A stretch of DNA of 64,000 nt from Heterobilharzia americana (GCA_944470555.2 OX104127.1:136232786-136296785), one strand, 5' to 3'; positions 46,931 to 58,956 are shown, numbered from the stretch's first letter. Made by a program: numbers and translations. Notes: generated by a model from the letters alone, not told the origin.

Positions 46931-47409
46931 CTTATAGAGGTAGATAGAAGTAGTGCCTGAACACGAATTAATGAATTTGCAGTCATGTATTGAATCGTTA
47001 ATCCAAGGCTTCAACCGTTTGGCTACAGGTGTAAATGTTTCCCCTAGCTACTCAAATAGGTGCTGACGAGTGGTGTTACTAGCTGTTACACTGCATATCA
47101 AAACGTCACAGCACTATTAATTAAGATAAATGTGGACCGTCATCTTTTGTCTTTTATTTTGTGGTTAAAATATAGTATCACCATTATGATTTTTCGCTTT
47201 TGTATGTATTCGTAAAATGCTCATCTTTTATTGTAAATATTTCAAGCGTATATTTAGTCACATTCAGTTTGATTAACTAAAGTCCATTGTCAGATATACA
47301 CATGTATTGCTTCTAATTAAAGTATTTCTATGTCGGCAGTTTGTAACATGTTTTCAAAAACTGTATCTTATAAACTATAGCTCTAACATCTTTGTATTTT
47401 TTTCCTTAG

Positions 47410-48099
47410 GATAATTTTGACTATGAAACTATGGATGATCTTGTTAATGGGGTGCTAACAAATGAAGAAATTATGGAGTATACCATTTACATTGAACCTC
47501 TACCGAAGGGGCCTGTTGTACTACAGGCTGCTCCCGATCTTTGTAGTTTGATAGATCTAAACTTTCGACTTCTGTCCCGACAAGGTGGATTTTGTTTCTC
47601 ATTGCCGCCTTTGTATACTAAACCAGCATCTCCAGATTCTGAAATTATAGCAGTTGGCCCACAAGTTTTTGTAGCTGCATCAGCAAAAGTTCACCATAAA
47701 GCCCGACTAATTGGGGCTTGTTTTATTGGACCTAAATGTCAAGTTTCGGCGTATGCTTGTCTGATTGATTGTGTTTTTGGAGATAATTGTTTCATAGGTG
47801 AGAATGCATGTTTACGTCGTGTCGTTGCTATGGACAATGTGAATATTTCTGACCACGTGAAGGCAGATGTAGCTTGGTTATGTTCTAACGTCCGTGTATT
47901 ATCTGGATTCAGACTGTCCAATCGTTGTTTCGTAGGTCCATCATCAACAACACCTGTGACTTTGGGTCCGGGATCTGGAAACTTACCGAATGACAGCATC
48001 TTGGTTGCTCCTCGCGCAGGTGACTTAGTTTTGGATCCTTCAATTGGTGGTGAGAAAAACTGGGCTGCCTTTTATAAAAAAAGGCAACTCTCAGGAAAG
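47410..48099 (+). CDS. EIF2B5: eIF2B epsilon, exon 2 (hexapeptide left-handed beta-helix)
   Basis: Residues 253-482 of the 766-residue protein. The acceptor is ttccttag|GAT at 47409/47410 and the donor AAG|GTAAGT at 48099/48100; both are phase 0. The exon opens with DNFDY, the conserved N-F motif of Gcd6/eIF2B epsilon, which is known to matter for exchange activity. It then has DDLVNGVLTNEEIM, and from about residue 334 the imperfect hexapeptide repeats that build a left-handed beta-helix (GPQVFV, IGACFIGPKC, VFGDNCFIGENA). The linker after the helix is proline/glycine-rich. The intron that follows is 4,333 bp; the codons to 48204 that can be read through the donor are intronic. Confidence 0.93.
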
Positions 48100-48494
48100 G
48101 TAAGTGACAATCCCTCAACCTTTCATATCAAAACTTGTTCTATACACAGATGGGATTACCAGCTAATATTAATCTACACTGGAACTCGTAAATTCATGTT
48201 GTAATGTATTAAAACAATATCCTAAACCCAGGGGACTTGGTAGACTCAGTCAGTGTAGCATAATTGCATACGAGATGAGTGTTAGTCATTGTAGTATTTT
48301 CAGTGATAATCACTAAACGATGCAACGATTAGTCATCAGAATGCCAAGTATTTTTCTCAATAGTTAGTAACAACTCTGTTAAACATATATACGTAGATCT
48401 TAAATTTACAGCAAAACGTCTAATAATACCAAGGATTTCCAACCATTGGTTCCTATTATCTTCAGACCTCTGGTTGGATCTCGGGCCCATCTAC
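48100..48494. other. Start of eIF2B intron 2, no feature
   Basis: Intronic sequence with no recognised repeat before the SINE tail at 48495. Confidence 0.3.
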
Positions 48495-48565
48495 TTTGGC
48501 CAAGTCAACCGAGTAGTATCATAAGCCGTTATACAACAAGTGTGGCTCATAGTCTAGTACATATA
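48495..48565 (+). repeat. SINE family 1, tail fragment
   Basis: 'tttggccaagtcaaccgagtagtatcataa...aacaagtgtggctcatagtctagtac' follows the tail of the copy at 55120-55190. The tRNA-like head is missing or unrecognisable. Confidence 0.4.
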
Positions 48566-48599
48566 TTCACACTGGGTTAATTTATATCTCTTTACATTC

Positions 48600-49085
48600 A
48601 CTCGAGGACAACAACCAGGCATTCTGAACCTCCATACGTGACGCAAACCGACAGTCAAAGACTTCATCGACTAGTAACACTTCTTTGTCTGGTCACCATC
48701 GTCTTCCAACTCAATTCTTTCCTGCTGACGTCGCACATAGAGGTAGGTGGTGGCTTGATATCTGCAACACATATCCAAGCTATCTCACTTGGTTCACAAG
48801 AAAGAAAATGCACTCTGCAACTAAGTGCACCATCTTACAGTAGGTAAATAACTTAAATCTATTGTTTCAGGGCCAATTATGCTACCTGACTGCTTAGATA
48901 TGGTAGGCAAAGCTGGGTTCAAAACAGTTGCCCTCTGGTTGAAAATAGAGTTCACAGACCAATGAGCCGCGGCTCTGAAACTTATCAACTGACCTATCTT
49001 CCTGCGTCCAAACTTGACATTGCTCACACAGTGATTCCACCAGACGTTCATGAAGCTACGAAAACATCTGTCATAAGACAATAGT
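48600..49085 (-). mobile_element. RTE C-terminal relic with a SINE fragment inside
   Basis: Read on plus, 'cgacagtcaaagacttcatcga', 'tttgtctggtcaccatcgtctt' and 'gtggcttgatatctgcaacacatatccaagctatctcac' match the C-terminus and tail of the minus RTE copy at 35320-35470; 'aaacttgacattgctcacac' near 49010 continues it. At about 48865-48960 a minus-strand SINE fragment (tail 'cagtcaggtagcataattggccctga', B-box-like 'gaacccagctttg') splits it. Confidence 0.45.
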
Positions 49086-49412
49086 TACCTTTCCATACTT
49101 TATCAATTATATTTTCTGGCTGGAACATATGTTCGTTGTGAGATTGTCACAATGGTGTGGTGAGGCCAAATGAGTAGAATTTAAGCTTATCTATTTTTGC
49201 CGTATTAATCTTGGCCAAATTATCACGGGGTTTCTTCGTTTTGGCTTGAAGGGGATTTTTTTTCGTAAAAATCCTAATGGTACTCTGGTGGTGTGACCTT
49301 TCAATTTACTTAGATCGTCCTATGCTAGAGCATATTTGTTTAACACATTTGAAAATAGCATAGTGACAGCGAATGGAAAAAGTTAACAACAGGGGAATAC
49401 AAATAATATCGT

Positions 49413-49414
<2 letters not shown>

Positions 49415-49472
<58 letters not shown>
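49415..49472. repeat. (TA)n(GA)n compound microsatellite
   Basis: About 16 TA units (to 49446) followed directly by about 13 GA units. The ORF read across it on the minus strand is an artefact. Confidence 0.95.
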
Positions 49473-49889
49473 TAGCCGAAAAAATGTTAGTGATCACACG
49501 TTAAGATTGCTTTTAAGTCAACTTTCCAGATATTGTGCAGTGATAAATAAGTTCTGGTTGCTTTATACCAGTCGTACAAACTAGTCCTCGAAATGCCCAA
49601 TTATGATCTAGTTTACTGCATAGCAGACCAATTTATCTTACTGTGAAATGTGATCATTTAACATGGAAGATTTAGGAAAGCTGTAAGTGATCGTAGCACT
49701 GTTTGTATGTGGCGAAATCACTATATGAGCAGAGTCTAGGCTAAGTGTCAATGAGATAAAGGAAGAAGGTCAGTAGATGAGGCTGAAAACTTTCAGTAAC
49801 TTAGGCGACTGGGACATGAATTATGCATGCTGACCCATTGTCTTCCTTAACTTATCACTATCTGGAACGAGATTATGATTGAGGGCAAC

Positions 49890-50095
49890 CAAACCAGGAT
49901 GTGGTATCGATCCTTGAAGTGTCCTACCAGTGACCTATGGAGCTGTGGGTCACGGGTTCGAACCCCGTTCCACCTACCGAAGTTTGGGCAGTCAGGTTGT
50001 ATCACTAGCCCTCACACAATAGGTCTGGCTCGTCACCTACTACACGAATGTACACAAGGTTACTGAGTGTGTTTCGTTTGGTTCTTCCTACTATT
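49890..50095 (+). repeat. tRNA-derived SINE, family 1
   Basis: It contains a strong B-box-like element, 'ggttcgaaccccgttcc', at about 49955, and a tail 'cctaccgaagtttgggcagtcaggttgtatcactagccctcacacaataggtctggctcgtcacctactac', given here as a landmark for the family. The tail recurs at 40150, 55120 and 59600. The arrangement of a tRNA-like promoter head and conserved tail fits the tRNA-related SINEs known from schistosomes (Sm-alpha type). The acceptor stem does not pair, so it is not a working tRNA gene. Confidence 0.6.
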
Positions 50096-50435
50096 AACCC
50101 GAATCATCGAAAAAGATTGGGTTCTACTATGTAACCGAGATCGATCGTTGAAAAGTTTCAAAAATATGACTTGAAATAAATCTCATTGGTGATAGATACA
50201 TCCATGCCCTACTCTTCTAATAATCTCAGTATCATCATCACTATTGTTTTTGCCGTAAGAATTTCAATAACGTTTCTATTTATTTGTGTTTCCTCTCTCT
50301 AACTTTCACCGTAATGTACTGGTGTAAGTTGTGGTAACTTGAACTGATAATCAGTTGTATCAAGTCATTTTTTTAAAATACTCACTGTATGCCTAACTTT
50401 TGGATAAAGCCTTCCACGCATTTGGTTAATTTCAA

Positions 50436-50535
50436 CTATTGATTATGAGCCCCTGGGGTCTCTGGTTCGAATGCGGCCGTGGTCCAGATTTTCACCTCAC
50501 CTTCAATCATCACCCAGTACAAATCATTTAACTAC
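50436..50535 (+). repeat. tRNA-derived SINE, family 2 (partial)
   Basis: B-box-like 'tggttcgaatgcggcc', then 'ttcacctcaccttcaatcatcacccagtacaaat'. The same tail follows the fuller copy at 52190-52320. The head is degenerate. Confidence 0.55.
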
Positions 50536-51129
50536 ATTATCCTTTTACCGATAGAACAGGTTACTGAGAGAGGACAGAAAGATCATCATGACGATTTTCA
50601 GGCAATTGCCTTTGTTCATGTCGGTACAATCCACAACACTATTAAAAGAGAAGACAGAAAAAAATCGAAACTTCTATGATAGTTTGAAAAATATATGAAA
50701 TATACCCATCGGGATATGAGAGAAGAGCAAGTATTTCAGCGATTTCATTTTCAAAGCTGTACAATCGCAAATTTATGCATTTTTATAGTGTTAGGATTTG
50801 ATGGTTAAAAACAGTTTGTCAAGCATGGCACCACAAACACTGTCAATAAATGAGCTGTCATTAAAATAAAGAAAGCCAAAAGCTGATGAATAGCGAATAT
50901 TAATCATAATAGGTTTAGACAAGAAGTTTCATAGCATGACGACTTAATTGGAAAGTGAATTGTGATCAGGCAGAGCTTAGCAACGAGAGTGAATTGCAAA
51001 TTACTTAAGAAGTGAATAGTGTCAAAATAGAAAAACAAAAAGAAAAAACGAGAAGGGGGGGGGTAGAGGAGACTGAAAACCAAGATGATGAAAGGAAAAG
51101 GTGTTGAACAGTCTTCTTTTATGTACATA

Positions 51130-51670
51130 GTTCAGGTTTCTTCACATGGATGCCAAGAGCTTCGGCAATGCAGAGAATACGAAGACATTCAGCCTTTGGG
51201 AGGTCTTTTTTTTACTTTATAGATGACTTTGAACGTGGAGGTTCTTCAGATAGGGTGATTCGTGTTCACGATGTGTTCAATCATAGCACTTCTTTATCTC
51301 TCCATTGTTAGCTCTTTGTGACCACGCGGGATAATGTTCTTGAACGCTTTTGGATAACAGTCGCATCAAACTATTTATATACCTGGCTCCAAAAGAGCAG
51401 GTGAATTGGTTATGCACAAAGAAGTGGTTAGATGCGAAAGTTTCTCCTTTGAGTTGTTAGAAATCGTTGAGGTAGAACAGAATACTAGTCTCAGCGTTGA
51501 TGCAAAGAATGTTCTTAGAACATTTGACATCCTCCTTTTTATAATGTCAGCGGCAGGATCACCTTTGAAGTTTAGATTCATGTCGAGTGTCTTTTTTGGC
51601 ATGGTGGTAAGGTTCTCTTTGGATTTCACAATGGATTTAATATTTTGAAAAAAAAATCCCTCCTTCATAT
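51130..51670 (-). mobile_element. Penelope-like element relic: end of RT and GIY-YIG nuclease
   Basis: The minus frame 51668-51375 carries FKGDPAADIIKRRMSNVLRTFF and then SKEKLSHLTTSLCI, the segment that precedes the GIY-YIG endonuclease in Penelope-like retroelements as I recall them. Continuing down to about 51130 in other frames come a FTCSFGARYI-like segment, LLSKSVQEHYPAW and AEALGI-like traces of the nuclease. Several frameshifts and a stop are present. A related relic with the same orientation lies at 57130-57530. Family assignment is by motif memory only. Confidence 0.55.
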
Positions 51671-52189
51671 TAATGAAGTTTCAGTACTTAATCCTTTTTC
51701 TTTCAAGTACATGCTGATCCTATATTTTACTTCTGATTTTGTCAAGAATTAAATCGTATAAAAGCTCTTAACGACTTCTGTTCATTTACAGTCTATTGAA
51801 AAAGCGTATATTTTATTCCCTCTTCTTACTAGATCCAACAAGGATGCAGCTGTTGCGAATTCACCAGCACGGATTGTACCACAACTATCTCACAAGGAAT
51901 TAATTATCAAAAATTAATAGATTATTTAGTCGATCATACTAGTATTACTGTGTTTTGGATTTAAGTACCTTAATGTAGAAAAAGAATACTGTGGAGAAAA
52001 GCTGTTGAATGTGAAGTTCGGAGGAAGTTTAGGAAGAAACAAGTTTCCGTAATCATCGAAATGTAAGCTCATAACAGTGTATTTATCCCTAGTTTGATTC
52101 ATAGAAGGAGGATTTCTTGTCATGTGTACGCTATCCTTAGTCTGTCTTTAATGATCCACTAATTGTTGAAGTGAAATAAAAATCTGGCC

Positions 52190-52320
52190 AACAGTTGGAC
52201 CCAATAGCTAGGTTGGTAGAGCATTGGGCCGGGAACCCGCTGTTCGCTGGTTCGAATCTGGCCGCTGTCCAAATTTTTCATCTCACCTTCAATCATCACC
52301 CAGTATAAATACATGTCTAC
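52190..52320 (+). repeat. tRNA-derived SINE, family 2
   Basis: The head resembles a tRNA: A-box-like 'tagctaggttggtagagca' at about 52206, an anticodon-like loop region, and B-box-like 'ctggttcgaatctggcc' at about 52247. It is followed by the tail 'tcatctcaccttcaatcatcacccagta', shared with 50490-50515. The acceptor stem is not closed and no working tRNA structure is evident. It lies about 110 bp upstream of the last eIF2B epsilon exon. Confidence 0.65.
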
Positions 52321-52432
52321 CAAATCATGGTTATCTCAGATAGTCAAAATGTTAATTATTTATTTCGTAAATAAGTACTCTAGATATCTTGAATTTTTTT
52401 ATTCGTTTCTTTTGTTGAATATTTCATACTAG

Positions 52433-53287
52433 AGTGATTCTATGGAAAATCTTTCTGAAGAGGATACAGAATCTAATCGATTATATTTATCATCTAATAA
52501 TGAACTTACAAATTGTCGTTTATGGGAAACAGCTTGGGATCGAATTAAACTTGCAGCTAAAACACGACGACAAAAAATGAATCAAAGATATAGTCATAGT
52601 CGAACTAGTGAAATTCGTTCAAGCAGATCTAGTCGACCTCGTCTATTAGCAAGTGAGATAGTTGATAGTGATGGAGACACAGAGTATCAATTGAAAGATA
52701 CATCAAAAATTGATAGTGATGTTGATGATGAACAGTCGGAAAAATTTATAATTACTGAGTTCAAAAGAACTTTGGAGCGTGGTGAACGACATGCTTATCC
52801 TGCTGAAACAATGATACTTGAAGTTAATTCTTTAAAACATGCTTATAATGTATCAATAGAAGATTTTGGTTTTTTACTTACAAAAGCCTTGTTGGATTTA
52901 ACCCGTGATCACCTTTCTCCTGAATCACAAAATGACTCCAGTAAAACTAGTGTTGTAGAATTCATTGGTTATCTTCGTAAATTTTTGTCAAAATTTAATA
53001 GTGTCCTATCGTCGTGTATGTCAGGACTTCAAAACACTGGTCGAATATACCTTCAAGCAGTTGAAGATGCAGCATGCTATGATCCCTTACTATTTGCTTC
53101 CTCTATGTCTATTATTCATACTTTGTATGATAATGATTTAGTTCTAGAAGATGATATTTGGTGGTGGAAAAATAATTCACCCCTTTTAATGGATGATGAT
53201 ATTTCAGAGAAAACTAAGTCACTTAGAGAAAAGATTAAACCATTTTTAGACTGGTTGGAACAAGCTGAAGAAGAGGATGATGACTGA
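52433..53287 (+). CDS. EIF2B5: eIF2B epsilon, exon 3 (acidic linker and W2 catalytic domain)
   Basis: Residues 483-766. The acceptor is catactag|AGT at 52432/52433, phase 0, so three codons precede the first ATG visible in this exon. A charged linker rich in D/E and R/S is followed by the C-terminal W2-type HEAT domain (about 587-766), which binds eIF2 and performs nucleotide exchange. Key segments are MILEVNSLKHAYNVS, DIWWWKNN and, at the end, FLDWLEQAEEEDDD with the aromatic/acidic boxes typical of this domain. Stop TGA at 53285-53287. Total length of 766 is close to the usual 700-750. Together with exons 1 and 2 no frame break is seen, so the gene looks intact. Confidence 0.93.
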   Translation, partial: SDSMENLSEEDTESNRLYLSSNNELTNCRLWETAWDRIKLAAKTRRQKMNQRYSHSRTSEIRSSRSSRPRLLASEIVDSDGDTEYQLKDTSKIDSDVDDEQSEKFIITEFKRTLERGERHAYPAETMILEVNSLKHAYNVSIEDFGFLLTKALLDLTRDHLSPESQNDSSKTSVVEFIGYLRKFLSKFNSVLSSCMSGLQNTGRIYLQAVEDAACYDPLLFASSMSIIHTLYDNDLVLEDDIWWWKNNSPLLMDDDISEKTKSLREKIKPFLDWLEQAEEEDDD

Positions 53288-53375
53288 TAGTGATAGTATG
53301 CACCATAGTGTTTCAACAGTGTACACTATAATTACTTCCTTTGTTATATTTTTACTGTATGTAGTGCAACTGCAA

Positions 53376-53381
53376 AATAAA
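53376..53381 (+). promoter_or_regulatory. Poly(A) signal AATAAA of the eIF2B epsilon gene
   Basis: AATAAA about 90 bp after the eIF2B epsilon stop codon, the first such hexamer on this strand after the stop. Confidence 0.6.
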
Positions 53382-53389
53382 GCAAGTGT

Positions 53390-55039
53390 AATGGGGATTT
53401 TGCTTATTTTATACCCTAGTGATTTACAGGTATTTTAGTTATTTATGTCGATTTCAGTTTACTACTATGAGATGACCTCATGCAGTTAACAATAAATCAT
53501 TAGCCGCAAGTACATGCCTATGATTTTTATAGGCTTTCTGTTAGCTGATGTATATCTGGAAGGTCATATATAGTTTAGATTTTAAGGAGCCCTGGCTCCT
53601 AGAATATCTTTTTCTAGATTTGTGCTACAACCTTGAATATTAATGAATAGTTTAGAACGATGGGTAACAGAAAGCTCCAGTAATTGACGACGTTTGCCAA
53701 TTATAAGAAGTAGTCGGTCAGGTAGGCTTATAAGGACTGTTGTTCAGACAGCGATGTTAGTGACCTCACTTTGGTCAACAGTTGAACCATCATACCGTGG
53801 CTGCTATATTACGTCCTCTAACTACAGGTCAAGTGCGACTGTGTCTCCAACCCACCAACCTTTAACAGAATTGGGAATTGTTTACAAATTTTGATTTATA
53901 ACGAAGCAGTAAACCAGTACGGATCTCCACTTATCTGTTTAATAGTAGACTTTTGGCTAAATTATTGTTATAACTGAAGTTTTCATGGGTGTTGATTTAC
54001 TGTCCACGTTAACTATCCACTTGGCTGCATGATCGGGACTGGATACTTTACTCATGACTTTGATACAACTGACTCATTCTGATCAGTCAGTCAATGACTA
54101 TCTCATAACCCAACCTAAGGAGTATCAAAAGACTGAATTCCTAACCCCTATAACTGTACATTTTATGCAATGAAACTTAGTTTTAAGTAGCGAAACAATA
54201 ATAAAATCAGTCATACGTATACAAAAATATGATTGGGATAAAAATCATTACACTTTTCAAATAACCGGGGTTCAAAGGTAATATGGAAGTTTACAATCAC
54301 CTTGTAAGTTTCTACCAATAAATGTAAGGCTGCACTTCGATCCTTACAGGATTTATTCCACAGAGGTTACCAATCACATTTTTTGTCGTACGAACTGTAG
54401 TCTTTGTTAATGTTTCTTGTTGAAAGCTAAGATATTGGGTTATCCACTTCCATTTATACTTAGTAAGTTCGTTAGATATATATTAGATGGAGACAATTTA
54501 GGATGGGCAGAAAATACGTTACCTACGTCTTCCCTCAGCACTGTTCCCTGGAACGTTAATGTACTTTCTTCGGTATAACGTCTTTTGAGATGATGAAGAA
54601 TATATGTAGCTTCTTTCTGAAGTTTGTGCTTATTAATAATGTTGAGTGAGAGAAGACTAGAACCGAATCGACAGTATCTATTCGGTATAACAAAGACTTT
54701 GACATATGCATTGGAAATAGTTTGTACTCTAAATGTCATCCAGTTTTAATATTGTATCATTGTATAGTATATGAAAAAAACATTTAATATAGAATTGTAT
54801 TCTCACACTGCTCAAGTTTTACTGTGGTGTGAGTTTAGAGTGGCCGAAAGAAAGCTTGATAACAATAAAGACATATTAATGTGTCACATTCTAAAGATAG
54901 TTTGTTCTAAGATACATTTTACATATTCATAACTGCATCTGTCGAGTAGTTTTTATCAAAAAGTTCACCGTGTAGTTATATCCACTGTTAATCCCTGTAC
55001 ACAATAGAATAGGTAAGTTTTCATAAACTGAAGCAGTGG
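53390..55039. other. Gene-poor AT-rich DNA
   Basis: No known gene. A 99-codon minus-strand frame with a true ATG (54739-54440; LQKEATYILHHLKRRY near its middle) has no recognised similarity and may be chance or an unknown small gene. Confidence 0.25.
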
Positions 55040-55220
55040 TTTAGAATGTGGAGCTGTGACTTATTGTCCTAGGCACTCGATTCCCAGTTGACAGGTCATG
55101 CGTTCGAATGTCGCTCCACCTACCGAGGGTTGAGCGGCTAGGTGGGTATTATTAGTTCCTGACACACTAGGTGTGGCTCCTAGACTACGTGTACGTGTTT
55201 GCTGTGTACATTTCCATTTT
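55040..55220 (+). repeat. tRNA-derived SINE, family 1
   Basis: The head has A-box-like 'agtggtttagaatgtgg' and B-box-like 'gcgttcgaatgtcgctcc'. The tail 'cctaccgagggttgagcggctaggtgg...tcctgacacactaggtgtggctc' is shared with 49970-50060. It is a full-length but mutated copy. Confidence 0.6.
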
Positions 55221-57129
55221 CGAGTAATATAAATTATTTCTTAACTTATTAAATCAAAGGTATATGTGTAGTGTAACATAAGTATCTAACTGTTATACGA
55301 CGTTGGATCCTAGACCATTGAAATGTCGACTATGTCATCAGTTTCACAGATTACTCACTGTTATGTCCATGAGAGATACCTAAGCCTCTGTTGCTTTCAA
55401 AGGCTGAGACAATTTTGGATGCTAAGATTTCTGTTAAAAATACTCATAGTTTGCTATTACATTAAAGCATATTATAGAGAATTCAGGTATAAGGGTCGTG
55501 AGACTTAGTTCAGTATACTGGTGGGTGATTTAGCACCAAAAGAATGTGGTGGTATTGTAGTTATCAGCATCTGGTTAGTAGCTGTATTTGCCAAAAAGAA
55601 CGACTCTTAACATTGGGTATTGCCATTGTTTACTTAAGTACGAGCAGTCCGATATGTGTACCATGGGGTGCCCATCATGAGTGTATAGAAAGGATGAAAG
55701 ATAAGGGATAACAATGATCAGAAACAGAAAAATAGTCACATTGTTTGTATTGAATGAAAATTATTCTATCTTCAGATCACTGTCAAAGGACGAAAAACTA
55801 GGAAATACGTTATGATCGGTACTTATTTGGGTTCCAAATCATATCACTTGATGTCTCCGAGTCTTACAACCTCTTAGATCCACCCAAGGAATTATGAAGA
55901 TCAACGAATGTTTACCTAATTTCACTCACCTCAATCGGAGTAATCGACTGAAAACTAGCCTTTAACGCATAGTGTTCAGCCTGAAGGACACTGGAAAGGG
56001 ATGTACAAAACGTTCACAAGTCATTAAAACTGATGTTAGGTAATCATTCTCACCATTTTGAAACAAATTAAGATCTAGACCTTACTCACATGTTATACTA
56101 TATGGAGGAAGTCGTTTGGAGGCAATAATGGTAGAAAGCAGAGTCACCGGATATCCTCAGTTCAGAGAAGACATGTAGATTAGGTTTGTCTGCACTGAAA
56201 CTTTGTACATACGACACTTTACAGTCAGACTAATACCAAGACGGCACCAAAGGTGACCTAAATTGTTCTTTACTACTCCAGCTTTCGAGATTTTCTTGTA
56301 GTTCCATTCATTACCCTCTTCAGCCTATGGTTATCTAGACGCATGGAATATTTGACTATTTTCAGCGGTGCCTGAAGGTGCAGACTTCTGAAAATCTTAT
56401 GAAGCAACTTCTTGATTCGATTATGCGAAGTGTATACCGTACTCACAGAAACTAATCACTCACTGATTAGGTAAGGTTTGCATAATCAATATTTTGTCGC
56501 ACAGTAGAGTATTGCTGTCCAGATACTCAATGTTGGCAGGTTTTTATCCATGTAAGATGTTTACACTAGTATGGTACACCTCACTCAGAGCTGTCACTGA
56601 CCAAGTTGAAAAGAAGTAGTGAAATTGGCTTACCTCACCCATGTTGTGCATTTTGAATATCAAAAAGAGATGATTGTAGACTTCCTCTGTTCATAAAGTA
56701 GTCGTATGAGTACTATTTAGATGCTTATAATCCCCTCAAGTATACATCTTTGCAAAATACTTCTGGGTCATACTTATCTCTCTGACATATGTTGGTGTTC
56801 ATGTATCCCTTGGAGAGAAGAAATTTGATACAGTTTCAACTTGCTTCGGACAAATTAACAAAAGACATTTCAGCAAAAAAATTTCTTTGCGACGAATCAT
56901 TTTCAAAGCTGTAATTTCGTTATTATAGCTACAACAAAATATATACCAATCACTATCTAATGGGTCAATATAAAGTCCCCAAAGACGGTCAATAAAGTCA
57001 CAAGTTTGTAACGACCACGTCACCAAAACAGTAAACAAAAAATGGATAAAATGTCTTGGGGAGATTACGACCAAGGCAAAATTGGAGATTGAATGTATCT
57101 TTTTTGAACACAAAGATGAGACTTGTGCT
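55221..57129. other. Gene-poor DNA, no gene recognised
   Basis: Nothing firmly identified. The C-terminal half of the minus ORF 56799-57257 lies here and continues from the Penelope-like relic; it has no recognisable domain beyond that relic. Confidence 0.25.
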
Positions 57130-57530
57130 GCTAAAATTGCCAAAGCCTCTGCTGTGTTGAGGTGACGAATAAGTACTCCCTTCGAAATGTTTGATTTCAC
57201 TTGGTAAATGACTTTGAAAGAAGACTCTCGTGGAGCACAATGACCAGAGATAACCAAATGCTCAAGAATTAAGCTATTGATTGGGCTACACTATCCTTTA
57301 GACAGACATGCAGGATAGTGTTTGGAGATGCGTTTGGATAGAACACGCTTTGTATACCCAGGTTCACAAGAGCAGGTGAATCGGTAAATATACATGGAGT
57401 TGGCCGAAAGTCGTAGTGTATTCTCTACACACACTCGAATCATTTGTTGACTCGAGATAACAATCCGAAACTGGACAGGAAAGAAGTTCTCTTTAAGAAC
57501 TTTTTTTGGTGCGTATTATTGTCTGAATTA
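57130..57530 (-). mobile_element. Penelope-like element relic, GIY-YIG nuclease region
   Basis: On minus, from about 57480 down, come SANSMYIYRFTCSCEPGYTKR, then LSKRISKHYPACLSKG, then SLILEHLVISGHC and SSFKVIYQVK, ending with LIRHLNTAEALAI and SLCSKK. This is the order of the GIY-YIG nuclease end of Penelope-like elements: a cysteine-containing first strand, the R-x-x-x-H helix, then an E-A-L-A-I helix. A stop lies after LSKG. The preceding RT is eroded beyond recognition. Confidence 0.55.
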
Positions 57531-58956
57531 TTACAGTAGGTGGCTGGTAGCACATTAAGACCACCTATTTTTTCACTGATCGTTTTCTCAAATAGACTGT
57601 GGAACGGTCTCATAATGGAGTTCTAGAACACTCAGTCTACCCATACATTCTTGAACAACCTAAATATTTCTTTTACTAGTTTCAACTGGGGTAATTTTTG
57701 CCGAATACTTCTCACCACTCTCGTATTTAAGATTATTTCTTCACTTCCAGTACTTAAGTTTATCGACGTCAACTGATCGCTAGACAAAACGTCAAGGTCG
57801 GTTTTTGGAGCTGTACACCAGGTAAATTGCTTTTCGAAGTCATGAGCTTAGTCTTCCAAATGTCTTTGCAGACTGTTCACCAACAAATCATCTAAATCAT
57901 GGATTATGTTGCTGAATTCAGGCTTTTTGATCCTGTTGGTTTGGACGAGGACAGCTAACAAGTTGTGCTAGATACTGCTAACACTTTATCTTTGTTACAA
58001 ATTGAGACCATTAGAATTCACTATCCTCACAAAAGCGTTGTATAATTTTTCGCTTGAGGATATCATACACTGTTGTACTGATTATCCGTTGGAATACACT
58101 AAGGAGTATCAAGAAGTTTGTAATAGACGATCGTATTATAGTTAGTAATCGTGGAATTGAACTATTCCACCAAAGAGAGGGAAACTAAAAGTTCGTAATC
58201 AGCAGGACTTGTATATTTAAAAAAGCAGTAAATAACAAGTAAAATGAACATTTATTCTATACAGCAATTGAAATATTCATTCACCACAAAGTTGTTATGA
58301 CTTAGACATCTAGGTGTAACTAGTACTCTTCCACGCTTACTGTGGGACCAGTAACTAACCTTGAGTTTAGCCTTGTCTAATGTTTATTAGCTATACTACC
58401 TGCTGCCAGTTCTTTTATGGTAATCTATTTAGAATGTTGGTTTTATTGATCATCAGATTACGAGATGAGCTTACCATATTCAGAGCTGAAATGTTATTGC
58501 AGACAGAAAGACAGCTGATTGGTTAATGCAAATCATGGAATAGGTATTTGTCCTGATCCTTGATCAAAAGTGGTCATTTGCATTTTATTGATCAATTATT
58601 AGACTTGTTCAAATGGTTGTTATTGCCTTTTTATTCTTCAGTTATTACTCTGTCTGAAAAACAATTTCTCTATCTTAAACATTTACTTATTGTTAATTCC
58701 CACCTTTTCCTGGAGCAATAAATCTTGCCTTTCCAGTCTTGTCTTCTGTATTTTCCCAGTAGTGTGGGCACAGTATTCCATTGATCAGTATCCATTTTCG
58801 TGTGTCAAGTTTTGTCGGTGTCTAGTGATGGTTCACAGTTCGTAACCAATCAGTTAAGGGAAATACAGATGCCCCAATTCTGTATAAGTCTGCACAATTG
58901 ATAGTTGATTTTAGTGTAGTCGTTTTGGCCCCTAAGCCTGAGTGACAGAAACAGGA
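57531..58956. other. Gene-poor AT-rich DNA
   Basis: Nothing recognised. Upstream sequence of the Penelope-like relic would be expected here on the minus strand, but no RT motif could be seen. Confidence 0.25.

Noticed and set aside
48100..48204. Extension of eIF2B exon 2 to the stop at 48204
   Set aside because: A consensus donor AAG|GTAAGT at 48099/48100 joins in frame to the W2-domain exon; the extra codons match nothing in the family.
49306..49497. 63-codon ORF with SLSLSL and IYIYIY repeats
   Set aside because: It is a translation of the (TA)n(GA)n microsatellite.
49955..50000. tRNA gene suggested by the B-box sequence ggttcgaacccc
   Set aside because: The acceptor and D stems do not pair, and the sequence continues into a tail shared with several other copies, so it is a SINE.
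52200..52270. Functional tRNA gene in the last eIF2B intron
   Set aside because: A- and B-box-like sequences are present, but no closed acceptor stem, and the same tail occurs at 50490; treated as a SINE.
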